From assembly GCA_003054665.1 (NCBI GenBank), contig QAYY01000011.1, forward strand, positions 346,654-410,653: a stretch of DNA of 64,000 nt, written 5' to 3'. Below are positions 35,402 to 42,716 of the stretch, one piece after another; the stretch's first letter is position 1, and the number at the start of each line of letters is the position of its first letter. The position numbers and the translations under genes are program-made. This DNA comes from Opitutaceae bacterium EW11. Its GTDB lineage: Bacteria; Verrucomicrobiota; Verrucomicrobiia; Opitutales; Opitutaceae. The notes under the pieces are model-generated. The model was not told where the DNA came from, did not search any database, and was given only the letters and a program-made list of their open reading frames with translations.

Positions 35402-36139
35402 ATGACTCCGCGAATTCAACCAATCGCTGCGGGGCTCACATTGCTCATACCGGCCCAATCGGATCCTGAGCGGAATGCGGTCGCGGAGGCATTCAAGGAA
35501 GCTGGAGGCACAGTTCTGCCACTCGACCGGTTCTGGGAACCTCCTGCGCTGGAGCCGAGCTCAGTCCGCATCTATGGCCCTGATACGTTTTGTTTGGTCC
35601 TGCAGCAGAAGCTCGGGCTGATGCTCAATAGCCCTGCCGATGATCTGCTTCTCAGGCTTCCCAAGGAGTTGCTGGGGCGCACACTTCGCTCAAGCCCTCT
35701 CGCGGGACTCGACGGTGTAATCTATCCGGCGTTCGTGAAGCCGGTAATTCCGAAGCAGTTTCGGGCAGGGGTTTTCCCCTCGCATGAGTCACTCCGAACG
35801 GAAGCGCAGGGTCTCCCGGCGCACACCCGCGTTTTGATCTCTGAGGTGGTCAACTTCACTGCCGAGGTGCGAGCCTTTGTGCTCGGTGGAAAAGTTCTAG
35901 ACGCCTCCATCTACGAGGGAGGAAACTCAGAAATCCTGCTAGCCCGCCGGACCGCTGAATCGGCAGCGCAGGCCGTTTCCCTGCCAGTCGCCCTCGTGGC
36001 CGACGTCGGTTACATCGAGAACCGCGGCTGGGCAGTTATTGAGTTCAATGCAGCCTGGGGAGCAGGCCTAAACGGCTGCGATGCTCGGAAGGTACTTCCC
36101 GTGATCGTTCGGGCATCCAGTGCCGGCAGGCTTCAATGA
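35402..36139 (+). CDS. ATP-grasp domain protein (R2K-clade-like)
   Basis: 245 residues. ATP-grasp features are visible: 'AFVKPVIPKQF' with K113 and K118 for nucleotide binding, 'ISEVVNFTAEVRAFVLGGKV' (about 146-165) with acidic and Arg residues, 'ADVGYIENRGW' (D201) and the metal-binding 'VIEFNAAWG' (E214, N216). The pattern fits the R2K clade, family 3 type. Known ATP-grasp enzymes form amide, thioester or related bonds via acyl-phosphates; R2K members are uncharacterised. The gene is 37 nt after the second RlaP gene and last in the operon, so it may carry out the final ligation or tagging step. Confidence 0.78.
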   Translation: MTPRIQPIAAGLTLLIPAQSDPERNAVAEAFKEAGGTVLPLDRFWEPPALEPSSVRIYGPDTFCLVLQQKLGLMLNSPADDLLLRLPKELLGRTLRSSPLAGLDGVIYPAFVKPVIPKQFRAGVFPSHESLRTEAQGLPAHTRVLISEVVNFTAEVRAFVLGGKVLDASIYEGGNSEILLARRTAESAAQAVSLPVALVADVGYIENRGWAVIEFNAAWGAGLNGCDARKVLPVIVRASSAGRLQ

Positions 36140-36185
36140 GTTCTCAAGACGGCGTCCGAATTCCGTGCGGAGGGGGATCCAGGCA

Positions 36186-36207
36186 GGCCGCGAGCAAGCT
36201 CGCGGCC
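36186..36207. repeat. Perfect palindrome between convergent genes (REP-like or bidirectional terminator)
   Basis: Ten-base arms (GGCCGCGAGC and its complement) flank an AA spacer. It lies between the stop of the ATP-grasp gene and the stop of the convergent minus-strand gene at 36251. No U-tract is present; a shorter related 14-base palindrome occurs inside the coding sequence near 37260-37275. Confidence 0.5.
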
Positions 36208-36250
36208 TACGAGGGAACACGGGACTTACGGCGTCGTATTTGGTGGCGCT

Positions 36251-36784
36251 CTATGCCTGAACTTTGCTCAACAGCTTGCGCAGTGCTTTGAACTCCGCAG
36301 CGCGCTTTTCCCTGAATCGGCGCTGGCGGTCGGCATTGGTTTGGCGTTTTTCATCAGCTGACTTGCGTGGCCGTCCCGCATGCAGCGAAAGCGGCAAATC
36401 TACGGACGGCGTATAAATGTTGCGGCGCTTGAAGGCCAGCGGGGCATGAGCAAGCGCGAGCGCTCGCAATGCGGGACTCTCGTTTTGCTCGTTAAAGGTT
36501 GGTTCGGCTAGGACGCGTGAGGAAGTGAAAACCCAGTCTGGTGGTTGGATACGCGCTTTGACCGCCAGGTGCTCTGCGTAGGCGGCGAGCCAGGCGTCGG
36601 CGATTTCTCCTTGGGCGAACTTGCGGCTTAGGCGTGGCGGCTCCTCGGCGACTGCAACAGCAGCGAGGGGGCGCGACGAAACTAGCCGCAGCTCGTGGAG
36701 CCAGTCGCGCAGATGCCGCCCGAAGTCAGCGAGTGACTCCGATTGTTCGGCGACGGCTTTGAGAGTGGATGGGCGTTGGCTCAT
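36251..36784 (-). CDS. Basic-tailed partner protein of the AbiEii-like nucleotidyltransferase
   Basis: 177 residues, no family recognised. The N-terminal ~110 residues are mostly helical. The C-terminal ~40 are strongly basic ('GRPRKSADEKRQTNADRQR...' style), a nucleic-acid-binding-type tail common in mobile-element proteins. Its ATG overlaps the stop of the upstream nucleotidyltransferase gene by 4 nt, so the two are co-translated. This arrangement suggests a toxin-antitoxin-like pair in which this would be the nucleic-acid-binding partner, though the order is unusual for AbiE (antitoxin normally first). Confidence 0.65.
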   Translation of the reverse strand: MSQRPSTLKAVAEQSESLADFGRHLRDWLHELRLVSSRPLAAVAVAEEPPRLSRKFAQGEIADAWLAAYAEHLAVKARIQPPDWVFTSSRVLAEPTFNEQNESPALRALALAHAPLAFKRRNIYTPSVDLPLSLHAGRPRKSADEKRQTNADRQRRFREKRAAEFKALRKLLSKVQA

Positions 36785-37329
36785 TTCGAAGGTTTGAGCG
36801 CGGATGCGACGACCTCCCTGGCGGCTTTCGAGAGCGCGTCGTGAGGGAAGAATTTGTCGTGGATGGTTTCAGCGGCATCCACCGATTTGAGGTTCATCTT
36901 TGTGACCAGAAAACGGATGTCGGCATAGTCGCCGGCGTAGCCCGGCAGGGGAGGGCGGCAGGCGCGCAGCTTCATTGCCAGCAGGTATTGCGCGGTGGGA
37001 ACACTGATCCGCAGTCCTTCACCGAATTCGTCGCCGGCTAATTCACGCTTGGCCTCTTTCTCTGCGAGAAACTGCTTCACGTTACCGTTCAGCCAGTCCT
37101 CCGGCAGATCGAGCTCTGCCGCTATTTTTTTCGCCAACTTCTGCGCGATGGCTGCGGGTCGGACCAGCGCGTCGACATCCTTGGTCGCATCGCGCGAACC
37201 GTACACCAGCGTAAAGACGGCACCGCCGTACAGCGATACCTCCAACGTGACGCCATCCGCGCGAGCAAGCTCGCCCAAGCGACGCAGCGCCTGGGTGATT
37301 CGCCCTCGATTTAAAGCTTCGTATGGCAT
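36781..37329 (-). CDS. AbiEii/DUF6036-like nucleotidyltransferase
   Basis: 182 residues. The nucleotidyltransferase signature reads 'YGGAVFTLVYGSRDATKDVD', with G35/G36 and the acidic pair D51/D53. A later conserved block 'SVPTAQYLLAMKLRACRP' (about 110-127) with a following 'D-x-x-D-I-R-F-L' is typical of the AbiEii/DUF6036 group. AbiEii toxins of type IV modules are nucleotidyltransferases that modify tRNA ends. It is first of a two-gene unit with the basic partner, and a 26-nt palindrome sits directly upstream of its ATG. Confidence 0.82.
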   Translation of the reverse strand: MPYEALNRGRITQALRRLGELARADGVTLEVSLYGGAVFTLVYGSRDATKDVDALVRPAAIAQKLAKKIAAELDLPEDWLNGNVKQFLAEKEAKRELAGDEFGEGLRISVPTAQYLLAMKLRACRPPLPGYAGDYADIRFLVTKMNLKSVDAAETIHDKFFPHDALSKAAREVVASALKPSK

Positions 37330-37355
37330 GATAAAACGTTACGTAACGCTTTATC
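37330..37355 (-). promoter_or_regulatory. 26-nt palindrome abutting the start codon (candidate autoregulatory operator)
   Basis: A near-perfect inverted repeat centred on CGTTACGTAACG with GATAAA-type outer arms (12 of 13 pairs match) ends directly next to the ATG at 37327-37329. It leaves no room for a Shine-Dalgarno site, so binding here could control both transcription and translation, or the mRNA is leaderless. Confidence 0.6.
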
Positions 37356-37588
37356 GATTGGCAAGCGCTGAATCCGTGTCGGTTGCGCGATGGCCTGCGT
37401 CACTTCACGACACCAGCCGCCATGCGCACCAACGTGAACACGGCGGTGCGTATCTCGGGACGTAGTTGCGGCCACGCGGAAACGATATCAGCCAATTCCA
37501 AACCGGCTTGTGTGCTCAGTTGCGTGTCAGCGGGTGCTGCTGACTCTGTAACTTGCGCACGCGTAGGCGTATCCAAACTTTGGTTGTT
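37356..37588. other. Non-coding stretch between the AbiEii-like gene and the attR-like repeat
   Basis: About 230 nt without a supportable gene. It should contain the promoter of the nucleotidyltransferase pair. No integrase or recombination directionality factor remnant was seen. Confidence 0.45.
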
Positions 37589-37709
37589 GAGTTCGAGCCT
37601 CTTCGCCCGCTCCATTTTGGAGAAATCGCCCGAAACCACCCGGCGGTTTTTTCGCGCCCAAGGGCAACGTCTTTGAAGGGGTTGCACAAGTCCCTCCAAA
37701 CGCTGCCTG
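37589..37709 (+). repeat. Right copy of the tRNA-Gly 3'-end repeat; attR-like
   Basis: This copies the T arm, acceptor 3' strand, CCA and terminator of tRNA-Gly, followed by ~55 nt of more diverged flank. The tRNA 5' half is absent. The hairpin is weakened by two changes relative to the left copy. It ends exactly at the stop codon of the GH78 gene, suggesting that it keeps the ancestral chromosomal flank. Confidence 0.7.
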
Positions 37710-40133
37710 TCAGGGAGCCAAGACCGTGTGGCCGGGGTGGAGCGGTTGGCGGCGGCCCTGCCAGACGAACTCGCCCGAGACGGTCGCAGGCAGATCGATC
37801 TCACCGCGCACCGATTCGCCGTCGCGCTGCACCGCGACGCGGATCTGGCCCTGCGGAGGAGCCACGACGCCTTCGATGCGCTGCAGGCGCCCGAGGTGCG
37901 GCTCGATGCGCACGCTTTTGAAGCCAGGGCTCGCCGGCTCCACGCCACACACGGTGGCGAGGAACTCATACACCGGCGACGCACTCCATGCATGGCAGTC
38001 GCTGCGCGTTGGCTCCGGCCGTTCGGCAAACGTGGTCAATCCTCTCGCGACCATGTCGCGCCAGGGACCCAGCTCGTCGAGGTAGCGGTCGCCGAGTCCC
38101 GCGCGCTTCATCGCGCGAAGCAGATAAAAGCGAAAATAGACCGTGCACGGGACCAACGACGTGTCGGCGAGCGTGCGCTCGATCAGCGCACGCGCCGCCG
38201 GTCCGTCGAAAGCGCCGGCAAGAATCGCCAAAGCCTGCGCATGCTGGCTGAAGCTCTTCTTTTCCGGAGTGTCGGCGACGAGGAGGCGTTGCGAATCCCA
38301 ACAGCGCGCCAGCACCGACCGGCGGATTGCCTGCGCCTGGGCGGTCCGGATCGCGGCTTCCTGTTCCCGGCCGAACGCCCGGGCAAGTGCGGCACCCTGC
38401 TCGAGCGCGATGGCGTATTGCAGCGAAAGGATCGAACTCCCGCCGGTGCGCGCGCCGGGAGCCTCGCCGCCGGACCGCGCGTCATCGTTCCACGGCCAGG
38501 CGTCGGGCCAGTCGACGAACGACCAGTACGGAAGCGGGCCGAGAAGTCCGGTCCCGACATCGACCCGATCACCAAACCACGCGAGGACGCTGTCCACTCC
38601 GCGCTGCTGCGCAGCCACGAACTCCAGGTCCTCGCAGTGCATCCAATAGTCGTGCACCATGCCGATCCAGAAGAGTGAAAACGGGCTGATCACCTGTGGG
38701 CTGGCGGAGGGATAACGACTTTGGGTCAGCCCCTCGGGAAGCCGTGAACGGTCGTAGAGAGCGATGGCGTTGCGCATCAGCCGGTCGTCACCGGAAAGGT
38801 ACAGCGAGATCAGTGCCTGTATCCGCGTGTCGCCTACATACTGCAGTCGCTCGTAGTACGGGCAGTCCATGTAGGTGTCGACGGCGCAAAGTCGCGCCGT
38901 GCGCCAGCCCACTTCCCAGATCTTTTCCAGGCTCGGATCGTCGCTGACGAACCGTGCCTGCAACCGGAAAGGATAACCCGTCGCATCGGCCGCGAAATCG
39001 TCGATCGTGAGCGACTGGTCCGCCGTCGTCACCCGCAGTTCGACAAATCGCCAGGTGCGATAATCGAGGGTCGCAAAGACACGCCGTTCGCCGCCGTCCG
39101 GTCGGAATCGGTCCCTCGTTCCGACGAGCGAACGGCCCTCGATGTCGTCTCGATTGCCTTTGCGCCTCTGCGCGTCGATCAGAGCCTCGGCGTAGGCGCA
39201 TTCGATCGTGGCGCCCCGCCCGCCGCTGACGGTGAGGCGCGGGAAGGCGTTGGTTTCGAAGCCCTGATCCAGGAGCACCGTTGCCGTGGTGTGGGGCGGA
39301 AGGTTCCAGGCGGAGCGTCCTTCGACAAAACCCTCTGGCGGAGTGGCGCCTTCGCTGCGGCGCACCGACGCTAGGCGCTGGACTTTCTCCTCGGCGAAGG
39401 GGAGTTCGCGGGGAACCAGCCAGCGCTCGATGTCGGTCCCAACACCCAAAGGCAGGCCCGCGTCGAGCACGCGCGGAGTCGTCCAGCCCTGATCGTCAAA
39501 GCCAACGTCGCGCCAACCCCAGAGATGTTTCGAACCATCGATGTCATCGCCGGGCGACACGACGATGAAGGTTCGGAGCGCGGCGCGGTCCAGCGGAAGC
39601 GGCGTCCACGCGCGATCCACGTGCACGTGCCAGCCCTCGCCACCGGTATCAACGATCCGCGCCAGGCCCCCGTCGCCCTGCAAGATCAGCCCCGTGCCGA
39701 TGCTCATCTGCGCCAGCGGCCGGTATTCGCCGTAATTCCAGACCTGGACCGCCAGGGCGTTCCGGCCGGCGCGCAGCCACGGGGCGAGGTCGACGGTGTC
39801 GAATCGCCACCGCATCGGCTCGCCCGCCTGGGGGCCGAAACACACGGACGTGCCGTTGACGAAGAGCCGGTAACGGTTGTCCGCGGAAACGGATACGACA
39901 AACCGCGCCGGTGCCTCCGCGAGCGAAAATTCCCGGCGGAAGAGGTAGACGCCGTAATCCGTGAGCGACTCCCCGGGCGCCGTGATCCAGCGTGCGCGCC
40001 ATGCCCGATCCAGGCGCATCTCCTCGGGCCTAAGAGGATCGGGCGCAAGCTCCGGACGGGCAGCGCGACCGTCCGCCAGCCACGCCAACGTCAAAAACGG
40101 GACCATGACAACCAGGGGCGGGATGCGACGCAT
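37710..40133 (-). CDS. Alpha-L-rhamnosidase-like glycoside hydrolase (GH78)
   Basis: 807 residues from the ATG at 40133, where a signal peptide begins ('MRRIPPLVVMVPFLTLAWLA', cleavage near Ala-rich residues 20-26); 20 further upstream codons are open. An N-terminal beta-sandwich region (about 40-300) is followed by a catalytic (alpha/alpha)6 barrel containing 'MDCPYYERLQYVGDTR', the GH78 active-site block with acidic residues, then 'WSFVDWPDAWPW'. A C-terminal beta domain ends the protein. It would remove terminal alpha-linked rhamnose from plant or microbial glycans in the periplasm or outside the cell. It stands alone beside the island boundary. Confidence 0.88.
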   Translation of the reverse strand: MRRIPPLVVMVPFLTLAWLADGRAARPELAPDPLRPEEMRLDRAWRARWITAPGESLTDYGVYLFRREFSLAEAPARFVVSVSADNRYRLFVNGTSVCFGPQAGEPMRWRFDTVDLAPWLRAGRNALAVQVWNYGEYRPLAQMSIGTGLILQGDGGLARIVDTGGEGWHVHVDRAWTPLPLDRAALRTFIVVSPGDDIDGSKHLWGWRDVGFDDQGWTTPRVLDAGLPLGVGTDIERWLVPRELPFAEEKVQRLASVRRSEGATPPEGFVEGRSAWNLPPHTTATVLLDQGFETNAFPRLTVSGGRGATIECAYAEALIDAQRRKGNRDDIEGRSLVGTRDRFRPDGGERRVFATLDYRTWRFVELRVTTADQSLTIDDFAADATGYPFRLQARFVSDDPSLEKIWEVGWRTARLCAVDTYMDCPYYERLQYVGDTRIQALISLYLSGDDRLMRNAIALYDRSRLPEGLTQSRYPSASPQVISPFSLFWIGMVHDYWMHCEDLEFVAAQQRGVDSVLAWFGDRVDVGTGLLGPLPYWSFVDWPDAWPWNDDARSGGEAPGARTGGSSILSLQYAIALEQGAALARAFGREQEAAIRTAQAQAIRRSVLARCWDSQRLLVADTPEKKSFSQHAQALAILAGAFDGPAARALIERTLADTSLVPCTVYFRFYLLRAMKRAGLGDRYLDELGPWRDMVARGLTTFAERPEPTRSDCHAWSASPVYEFLATVCGVEPASPGFKSVRIEPHLGRLQRIEGVVAPPQGQIRVAVQRDGESVRGEIDLPATVSGEFVWQGRRQPLHPGHTVLAP

Positions 40134-40345
40134 GATGCTCGGAGGGCTAAGCCACTCAGTGCCAAAGGTGAAGAAGCATCCATCCGGCGGCAAATGGGTC
40201 GAGACGCCTCCCTTGCCGCAGGGCTGGATGATCCGTTGCGACGGTGCTGGATGCTCCCGCCTGTTATTCCGACTTCTCCCTGGCGCTCGTCCTCGAGAAA
40301 CGGCGTTTTGTCCCCGCGCTCGACGAGCGCGGGCTCACGCGGGAA

Positions 40346-41401
40346 CTACAGCTGGAGAAGGATCGTCGCCCGGCCGGCGACGGGTTGGCCGCCGTGCACG
40401 GCCGGGAGGAACAGCCAATCCCGGGCGTCGCGGCGCAGGTGGGATGAGAATTCACTTAATCCGTCGTCTGATGGAACGACGTCGACCACGTGCCCTTCGG
40501 CGTCCACCTCCACGGTGACAGTCAAGTCCACCTTTCTCGCCACCGGATACTTCTGGCGGTCCAGGGAAACGAAGTACGCGCTGGGGGCGACGTCCCCGCC
40601 TCTATGCACCTGAAGCCAATCATGGCGGGCGGAGCGGTACCAGGCCCGGCGTGTCATCGCGCTGTTCGGATCGAGGAGCGGGAGCAGCGACTTGAATGCA
40701 TCGAGCGCCGCCTGCGGGCCGAGGTAGGTGTCTCCCGAATACGAGTGAAAAAGCACGTCTCCCTCACGGTTCACGACTACCAGACAGGGGATGCCGGGAC
40801 CGGCCCATTTTTCCAACAGGCGCACTCGTCCGAGTGCCGTATACTTTACCGCCGGCCATGGCATGGACTGTGAGGTGATGTACGCCCTCTGCTCATCGGC
40901 ATCGTTGTCGTTGCTGACAAAGATCATCTCAAAACGTGCGGCTGCGGGACCCTCCTTGAGCTTCTTGTATTCCTCGATCAGGCCCGGAGTGAAGCGCCGG
41001 CATGGGCCGCACCAGTGAGCGGAAAAATACACCAGGTAGAATTCCGGCTCAGGGCCGGGCATGGTGTAGTCGACCAGCTTGCCATTGTTTAGCTGCGTCA
41101 GTTTGCCTCTGAGTGCCTGCGCCACCGGTGAGTTCGATGCAGCCCAGTCGGTCGCCGATGGCGCGCCCTGGTTTCGCGATGCGGCCACGCGACCGAGGCT
41201 TGTGTCGTCAAGCTGCTCCACGGGCACGAGTCTGCTGGTGCCCTTTCCGGTAACCAAGACGAGCGGGCCATATACGCCTCCGATCGTCCCGGAGATTTGT
41301 TTCCCATCTCTGGTGACCAACGTCTCTCCGAAACAGTCACACGCCGAAGCGGCTATGAGCACAATAGAAGCGATGCGACGAAACCCTCCGGGAAGAATCA
41401 T
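40346..41401 (-). CDS. Periplasmic thioredoxin-like protein with a TonB-C-like C-terminal domain
   Basis: 351 residues. A signal peptide/lipoprotein-like N-terminus (hydrophobic 10-20, Cys at 21) is followed by a small SHD1-like beta segment ('LVTRDGKQISGTIGGVYG', about 28-45). A thioredoxin fold follows with the redox motif W-C-G-P-C at 130-134 in 'SAHWCGPCRRFTP', as in nucleoredoxin/tryparedoxin-like proteins. The last ~85 residues ('VTVEVDAEGHVVDVV' and 'RDARDWLFLPAVHGG') resemble the TonB C-terminal fold. It probably reduces or exchanges disulfides in the envelope. The fusion is unusual; the TonB-like assignment is by eye. Confidence 0.8.
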   Translation of the reverse strand: MILPGGFRRIASIVLIAASACDCFGETLVTRDGKQISGTIGGVYGPLVLVTGKGTSRLVPVEQLDDTSLGRVAASRNQGAPSATDWAASNSPVAQALRGKLTQLNNGKLVDYTMPGPEPEFYLVYFSAHWCGPCRRFTPGLIEEYKKLKEGPAAARFEMIFVSNDNDADEQRAYITSQSMPWPAVKYTALGRVRLLEKWAGPGIPCLVVVNREGDVLFHSYSGDTYLGPQAALDAFKSLLPLLDPNSAMTRRAWYRSARHDWLQVHRGGDVAPSAYFVSLDRQKYPVARKVDLTVTVEVDAEGHVVDVVPSDDGLSEFSSHLRRDARDWLFLPAVHGGQPVAGRATILLQL

Positions 41402-41568
41402 ATAGCGCTGGATTCGCAGGCGTCGTACTCAGCATCCCTCACACCGTCAACCGTTCGGGGTCTTGCGGACAGGTTGCCGGTGAGCATCGCTGGCCACGAC
41501 CGACGCCGGTGGCCAGTCAGGAGCCAGGACGTGAGCCCCTCGGGCTCGCCTGATCCTCACTGCTGCTA

Positions 41569-41973
41569 CTACCAAGGGCGCGGGATTTGCCAGGGTGTGC
41601 GGCTGCGTTGAGAGCGGGAAAAGGTGCGGCGGGAACGTTCGATGCGTTCAGCGTTTTGCACCGTCCAGTGGTCCAGCCGCGAGACGTGCTGGGCGAGCTC
41701 TTTGCCGAGAGCTGTCAGTCTGTATTCCACGCGAGGCGGTGATTGGTCGTAGACGCGCCGCCGCACGATGCCGTTCTCTTCGAGGCGCCTCAGTTTCTCA
41801 GCCAGTACTTTGGCCGATATCGTTCCCAAGCCACGGCGGATGTCGGCGAAGCGCCGCATACCCTGCTCAAGCTGCAGGAGGGCCAGCAGTGTCCAGCGGT
41901 CGCCGATCAGTCGGAACATGCTTCGCGACGGGCAAACGGCAGAAGACAGAGCAGGAATCCGCGGAGCGATCAT
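41569..41973 (-). CDS. HxlR family transcriptional regulator
   Basis: 134 residues with the HxlR winged-helix pattern: Cys14-Pro, 'LIGDRWTLLALLQLEQGMRRFADI', 'ISAKVLAEKLRRLEENGIVRR', 'SPPRVEYRLTALGKEL' and a Trp near the end of the wing. Family members sense electrophiles or redox state through the N-terminal Cys and often repress a divergent oxidoreductase or DoxX gene. Here a DoxX-family gene lies divergently 92 nt away, so autoregulation plus control of doxX is likely. Confidence 0.88.
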   Translation of the reverse strand: MIAPRIPALSSAVCPSRSMFRLIGDRWTLLALLQLEQGMRRFADIRRGLGTISAKVLAEKLRRLEENGIVRRRVYDQSPPRVEYRLTALGKELAQHVSRLDHWTVQNAERIERSRRTFSRSQRSRTPWQIPRPW

Positions 41974-42040
41974 ACTTACGAAAAAGTGCCTTCTGCCGAA
42001 AACCGCAAACCCGGCTTAGGATGACGCCACGATACTTACG
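41972..42040. promoter_or_regulatory. Divergent control region with paired ATACTTACG motifs
   Basis: The 9-mer ATACTTACG occurs at 41972-41980 (overlapping the HxlR start codon) and again at 42032-42040, just upstream of the DoxX ATG. Two identical 9-mers spaced 60 nt apart in a regulator's divergent promoter region are candidate HxlR binding sites. The first also contains an ACTT-N6-AAGT dyad. Confidence 0.4.
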
Positions 42041-42065
42041 GCGCTCCGCCGGATTCTCTTCCGCC

Positions 42066-42716
42066 ATGAATACTTCCTCTGAACGGGTTGGTTTCCTCAT
42101 TCTCCGATTCGCGATTGCCGCGGTGTTTGCCGCCCACGCGGCTTTGAAACTGCTGGTGTATACTTTGCCGGGCACGGCCGCGTTCTTCCGGGACCACGGG
42201 ATTCCCGGTTGGACGGCGTATCCTGTATTTGCGGCCGAACTCGTTGGAGCAGCGCTCATGGGCGCCGGGGTTGCGGTTCGTTGGACGAGCTTCTTGCTCG
42301 CCGCGATCATGGTTGGAGCGATTTACGTGCACGCGCCCAACGGTTGGGGCTTCACCTCTCCGGGCGGCGGTTGGGAGTACCCGGCGTTCTTGTTCGCCGT
42401 CCTGACCGCGCTGGGCCTGACCCATCCGCGGCGCGGGGCGGCTGCGACGGTCGCGCTCGTGGCGACGACGCTCGGGTTCTCCCTGTTCAGCCAATGCCCC
42501 CCACAGCCATTTCTTTCGAAAGACTCCGCGAGCGGACACCAGACGTTTCCAAATACATCAGGGCAGCCTCGCGGCTCGGACACTCTTCTCGGGCGATTCC
42601 CTCTTTACGAGGCGATCTACTGGAGCAGGGCGGGATCCACCGGAGGAGGGGATCACGTCGTTTTGGTCGCGGCGTCCGTCTCGGTTTCCTGGTCAGGGAC
42701 GACGGTCTTGATCTGA
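42066..42716 (+). CDS. DoxX family membrane protein with an unexplained C-terminal tail
   Basis: 216 residues from the ATG at 42066. Residues 1-145 form four spans in the DoxX pattern ('FLILRFAIAAVFAAHAALKLL', 'VFAAELVGAALMGAGVAVRW', 'GGWEYPAFLFAVLTALGL'). DoxX proteins are small quinone- or redox-linked membrane proteins of ~130-150 residues. The last ~65 residues are non-hydrophobic, match nothing, and overlap the convergent LysR gene by 64 nt, so the authentic stop has probably been lost by a frameshift near 42500 or the tail is read-through. Divergent from the HxlR gene. Confidence 0.78.
   Translation: MNTSSERVGFLILRFAIAAVFAAHAALKLLVYTLPGTAAFFRDHGIPGWTAYPVFAAELVGAALMGAGVAVRWTSFLLAAIMVGAIYVHAPNGWGFTSPGGGWEYPAFLFAVLTALGLTHPRRGAAATVALVATTLGFSLFSQCPPQPFLSKDSASGHQTFPNTSGQPRGSDTLLGRFPLYEAIYWSRAGSTGGGDHVVLVAASVSVSWSGTTVLI

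Noticed and set aside
37553-37921. Plus-strand frame crossing the right tRNA repeat into the GH78 gene
   Set aside because: It runs over the repeat and hairpin, is Arg-rich and overlaps a well-supported gene.
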